Source: Enoplosus armatus (taxonomy: Eukaryota; Chordata; Actinopteri; Centrarchiformes; Enoplosidae). From it: 64,000 nucleotides of DNA. Within the stretch, counting starts at the first letter, position 1; each line of letters starts with the position of its first letter. Below are positions 60,061 to 64,000 of the stretch, one piece after another. Position numbers and translations under genes: made by a program. Under the pieces are notes generated by a model. The model was not told where the DNA came from. It searched no databases and was given only the letters and a program-made list of their open reading frames with translations. The stretch covers positions 14,715,704 to 14,779,703 of the forward strand of contig NC_092188.1 of assembly GCF_043641665.1 (NCBI RefSeq), read 5' to 3'.

Positions 60061-61946
60061 TTGGAGAAGCATTTACTACGCTATTTATTTGCATTGTGAT
60101 TCTACAGTTAGGAGGAAGGATCCTATAACTTCCTGTGTCAGCTCCAGCAACCATGTTTATCTGAAAATGAAATTATAATTAATTCCACAAATACAAAATA
60201 CTTGAAAAAACTGTGAAATCCAGAATCAGAGTCTTAACATCACTAGATACTATATAAGTAGATAACGGTCATTGCATTCATCTAATTGGCCTCTTTATCC
60301 CACCACAAACATTATCCCAGTCATCTCTATTTGCAGGCCAACCCCGCTATCAGCACAATGAAGTTAATAATGGTATTACCAGTTGATTTTGATCATAATC
60401 ATTCTATTAAATAAACAGCCACAATTGCGTCTTTTGACTGTTATTAAGGAGATAGACTCTGGCCGTGTTTTCCTATCTCTTATCGTCATTATCCAGTGTT
60501 TATTTGTATTCTTCACACAGAAAGCTTGCAGGCAATTATTAAGTCTTTTGATGTAATGGAGCGAGAATGCAAAAGGGAGAAATGAGGATGAGGACGGGGC
60601 GATTGCATCTTTTATTGTTTTTATTTTTTCTTTCTTCCATCTAATTAACAAAATAAATCTTGCAGTCCGTTTTCGAAACCTGAAGCTTCTGTGTCCCTAT
60701 TGATTACAATGCTCCACATAAGTAAGGTTCATTGACCAGCGGAGGGAGAAAGAGATGTCATGCGCTTCTTGTCCTCTCAAGCCATAAAAGGAATATTATC
60801 TCTGAGGTTATAACAGGTGCATCGGCTTTGTCTGTATGCTTCCTATTTACGTAAGTAGGGGGCGGCTCTGGAAGATGTCAACAAGCTTATTGATAACGCT
60901 TTTATGCTTTATTCATAGCAAACTCAAGAATTACGCTCCTCTTCAATGAGCCTGATAACAGCCTCCACGTGCTATTAGAAGTCTCTCCTCTCATCCTGGT
61001 CAATCTGCTGAGTCGATTCCAAAGACAGTGATGCATGCTTCAGATGCTTCAGCTGCTAATGGGAATAATTAAGAAGAAGCAAGGTGTCTTGCAAGAGTGT
61101 TGCAGGGTTGATTTATTTGTTACAGAGGGGTTTTTGTGCTCACATAACTCCCCATTCCTCTGCAGCTAAAGGGGTCTGAAGTAAGCGCTCCAGATTGACT
61201 TCCACTTAGTCGAATGAAATGACACAATCTAGAGTGACCAATAACCACAGAGGGTGGCGGGAAATTGTCCCCAAGGTACAGCCACAAGGTGAAAGTGATA
61301 ATCCATGGTTTAATAATGTCTGCCGCCTGTGAACATCAATGATGGCTGTTTCTGTGATTCTACAGAATCCGTCTCATAACAATCTTTGCTAAGTGACCTT
61401 GTGTCACTGCTGAGTCTGAAACAGCGTAGGAAGGCACAAAAAGTAAGAGAAAAAATTACATTATCTTCACAGTGATTCTCTTTGGATTAATGTTTATAGA
61501 GAGAATATCACCAGAAGAGGTTTTTGAAAATGCAACAGATAGAAAATGTGAGTTGTTTATTAATGTAAGCTGCATTTAATATTAACTGTCAGAAAGTGAG
61601 TGGGATGTGAATACATACACACTGTTAAAGTCTTACAGTGTCATTTGAAGATCTCAGATTTTATGTCACCCCTCATTAGGGATAAGATAACAAACATAGC
61701 CATTGCTCAGTGAAAAAATATATTCACAATAGGGTAGCAGTACGCAGTTACCATTTTTATATCTTAAACTGATTCATTTCATAAAACCAGACCTCATCAG
61801 AGCAACACAACAGCCTCCTTTTATAGTGATTATGCAATCATCGCCAAGTGTGTTGGGAAGGTACTACAGAAAATGTCCAATTATGTACAATAAACACCTT
61901 TCATCAAACTGCAAAAGTTTATTCCACTTCATCATAAAACTAAATT
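60061..61946. other. Unique sequence, candidate regulatory DNA
   Basis: No repeats in 1.9 kb. 60280-60660 and 60880-61010 combine homeodomain-type cores (TAATTA, TTATTG), balanced composition and lack of simple sequence, the look of conserved non-coding elements in fish gene deserts. This is an impression only. Confidence 0.3.
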
Positions 61947-62090
61947 CTGAATCAGAATCAGAATCAGAAATACTTTATTGATCCCCGGGGGGAAATTGTA
62001 CGGTACTGGTGCTCCCATTCAAGATTAGAAAGCAGCACAAAAGTATGTACAAAATATAAAAATAAGAAATAGAAAATAAAAGAAATAGAA
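61947..62090 (+). mobile_element. Family F retroelement tail, copy 2
   Basis: Same block order as 26373-26515, with 'gatccccggggggaaattg' and 'aaaatataaaaataagaaat'. It lacks the inverted duplication seen in copy 1. Confidence 0.65.
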
Positions 62091-62283
62091 ACCAATAACA
62101 AGACATCTGCGAAGCATATTCTATATTGTATATAAAGTTATATAACTAAAGCACAAATAAAGACCACTCTAATGAATCAGCCATCCATACTTTCAGAGTT
62201 ACGTTATACAATAAAACCAAGGCCAAAGAAAAAGTCAAGAAAAAAACCACACAGTCTATATGGATTTTCGACAAATCAGAAAT

Positions 62284-62500
62284 CTTGCTTTCCTACTATG
62301 GCAGGAGAAGCACAGGTGTTACTAATAACATTAAGGATGGCTCTGTTCTATTCAAGTGTCACAGTGGGCCAGTATGCACAACACCAGGACCTTGAACCTG
62401 AGGCAGCTAAATGCAATTCAGACTCATTAATGTGATTATTCACATTGTGCCTTTACTTCTGTCTCATGTCAAAATGTCTTCCACGAAAAAAAAGGTTATT
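62284..62500 (+). mobile_element. Family B MITE, longest copy
   Basis: Begins 'gctttcctactatggcagga' and continues through 'gaagcacaggtgttactaat' to 'tcatgtcaaaatgtcttcc'. The beginning is roughly the inverse of the end, giving the palindromic layout seen at 6.0 kb. The plus-strand frame here (62172-62435) is repeat-derived. Confidence 0.65.
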
Positions 62501-64000
62501 ATTTTATTGTTTATTAATGTTTTCTCTGTTACAATGTAGGCTTAAGTGAGACCAAGGTACGTAGAGATTTTTTTTTGCCATGCTTTTGGAGTCAAAATAT
62601 CCTGCTTGTTATGTAACTCTGGCTTTAGCAGAGCGCCCATTTCGTTAGAGGAAGCACAGCTGGCTTTGCAATTTATCATATATCATATCATATATATCAT
62701 ATATTATATAAAGTGTACAATAGTTGTAATCTTGACAACCATCACAAGAACTGACATTTGTTTTGTTTATGTTTTTTTGCAGACAGAAAAAATGCAATTA
62801 TTGTGCTGAAGGAAATTTGCCATTGTTCTAATTGTAGTGTGATTTGCAGTGAAAGGCCAACTGTTGTCTATTTGTAAATTGACTTATCAAGGTAGAATTT
62901 TATGCTGAGATAATCAAACTATAAAACTGCCGGCTCCACACACAGCACTCCTCATCATGAAGCATATACAGCACTTCACATAATATTCATTACTGCACAT
63001 GCACTGTACAAGCAGTGCAAATGACTGTCGCTACAGTAGGTGCTTTGACTGTGCACTCACATTAAGTGGAGCAGATATGGTGGGAGGACATTCAGTATTT
63101 TTATTCATGGGATTACATTTGTTGAAATGCTTTATGTATTATACACTAACTATGTATGACATTTCAGGATCACTATTAAAACAGCATAGAAAAAAATACA
63201 GAGATATTTTCTTTCATTTCAACTTTTGGGGCTTTTGTAGTAATGCAACCAATCTCTTGAAAATGAGATGCTGAGGATAATGGACTGAAAAGTCAGAATA
63301 GGAGGATATTTATTTAAGGACATTTGCATGAAAAGCCCACCAAACATTTCTTCCTCTAAGGGAGAAAGTGTTTCATCTTTAAAAGCTGGGTGGGAAATAA
63401 TTTCATTAGGTAGATTTCCATTTTGGGTGAGAGCATAAAGAAGATGAAGTGTGGTGTGTACCGTATGTCCTCTACAAATGTGCTGTTTGTGTTTACTTGA
63501 ATAGCAGATTATACTTTGTTTGGATCATTTTTTAGGCCTGGACTTGGGGGGGGGGGTCGTCAGCTCTCTATTCATCTGGGCTCCACGGGGAGTTGTTTGA
63601 TGTTTTCATTAACCTGCGCCCTTGTTGGCTAGAGGCCGCAGGGTGGCTTCTGGACCTTGGCGCTCCATGCCTCTTGCACCTCACATGCGCCCAGGAGAGT
63701 TCAATCACATGCCCTGCATGGGGGCTGGGATGACTGGTGGGATACACTACAGCCTTGGAGAAGATTAAGCTGTATTTCCCAGCTCAGTGTGTGCTGAAGG
63801 AACAGTTCAGTTAAATGCATACGCCACTGGTGTATGACGAGTTTGAGTTATTTGCATTGATAAATAAATCTGGACATGTTTGACGGTGACAAGTGAGGAA
63901 ATACTTCTGCCATCATAAACGGCACAGAGAAAATCCACAGCGTTTTTCTGGTTTTTCCTTTGTTGGATTTTTCACATCTGACATTTTCAGATGACATTTC
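62501..64000. other. Unique sequence to window end, with a G11 run
   Basis: An AT-rich TATATCAT stretch lies at about 62675-62710 and a G11 run at 63546-63556. 63580-63760 is more GC-rich than the surroundings. No credible gene; anything continuing past 64000 would be cut. Confidence 0.4.

Overview
This window looks like teleost fish nuclear DNA, probably from a percomorph. The evidence is the repeat content: tRNA-derived SINE remnants, several short terminal-inverted-repeat elements and tail fragments of kinds common in spiny-rayed fish, LTR relics, a PIF/Harbinger transposase scrap, many CA/GT/GA microsatellites, and an AT-rich background. I found no intact protein-coding gene, rRNA, tRNA or CRISPR array. 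The longer open frames are unrelated to one another, often begin at non-ATG codons, and are about as long and as frequent as chance gives in 64 kb of AT-rich DNA. The window is best read as a gene desert or the inside of a very large intron.

Layout. 1-4.1 kb: a weak 147-codon open frame (290-730), a truncated copy of a 1.2-kb TIR element (family A), then a 5' LTR with TATA box and a tRNA-Pro-type primer binding site followed by a decayed leader. 4.1-13 kb: mostly unique sequence with a palindromic MITE (family B), a family C MITE, a possible minus-strand LTR and a SINE. 13-21 kb: two nearly identical 277/289-bp repeats (family D), the only full-length family A element, a Harbinger transposase fragment, a 22-base G run, a second family C MITE and a well-preserved SINE. 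23.2-25.5 kb: an ATTACA-rich repeat block with inverted and direct duplications, split by an LTR-like insertion. 26-41 kb: scattered repeat fragments, a perfect 34-bp inverted duplication inside a retroelement tail, and microsatellites. 41-53 kb: mostly unique DNA with family A copies. 53-60 kb: the densest repeat area, with nested MITEs, a perfect 30-bp hairpin, a pair of ~320-bp direct repeats and a CA microsatellite. 60-64 kb: mostly unique, with two more dispersed repeats.

No genes here work together as a system. The biology visible is the history of mobile elements: insertion, nesting, internal deletion and snap-back inverted duplication. Some unique stretches could hold conserved regulatory elements, but that needs a comparison with other fish genomes. 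I see no convincing new biological system. The most notable structures are the two perfect hairpins, the recent family D pair with a possible target-site duplication, the foldback ATTACA block and the LTR with a recognisable primer binding site. Family names A-M are my own labels, and repeat assignments rest on pattern memory and within-window comparison, not a database search.
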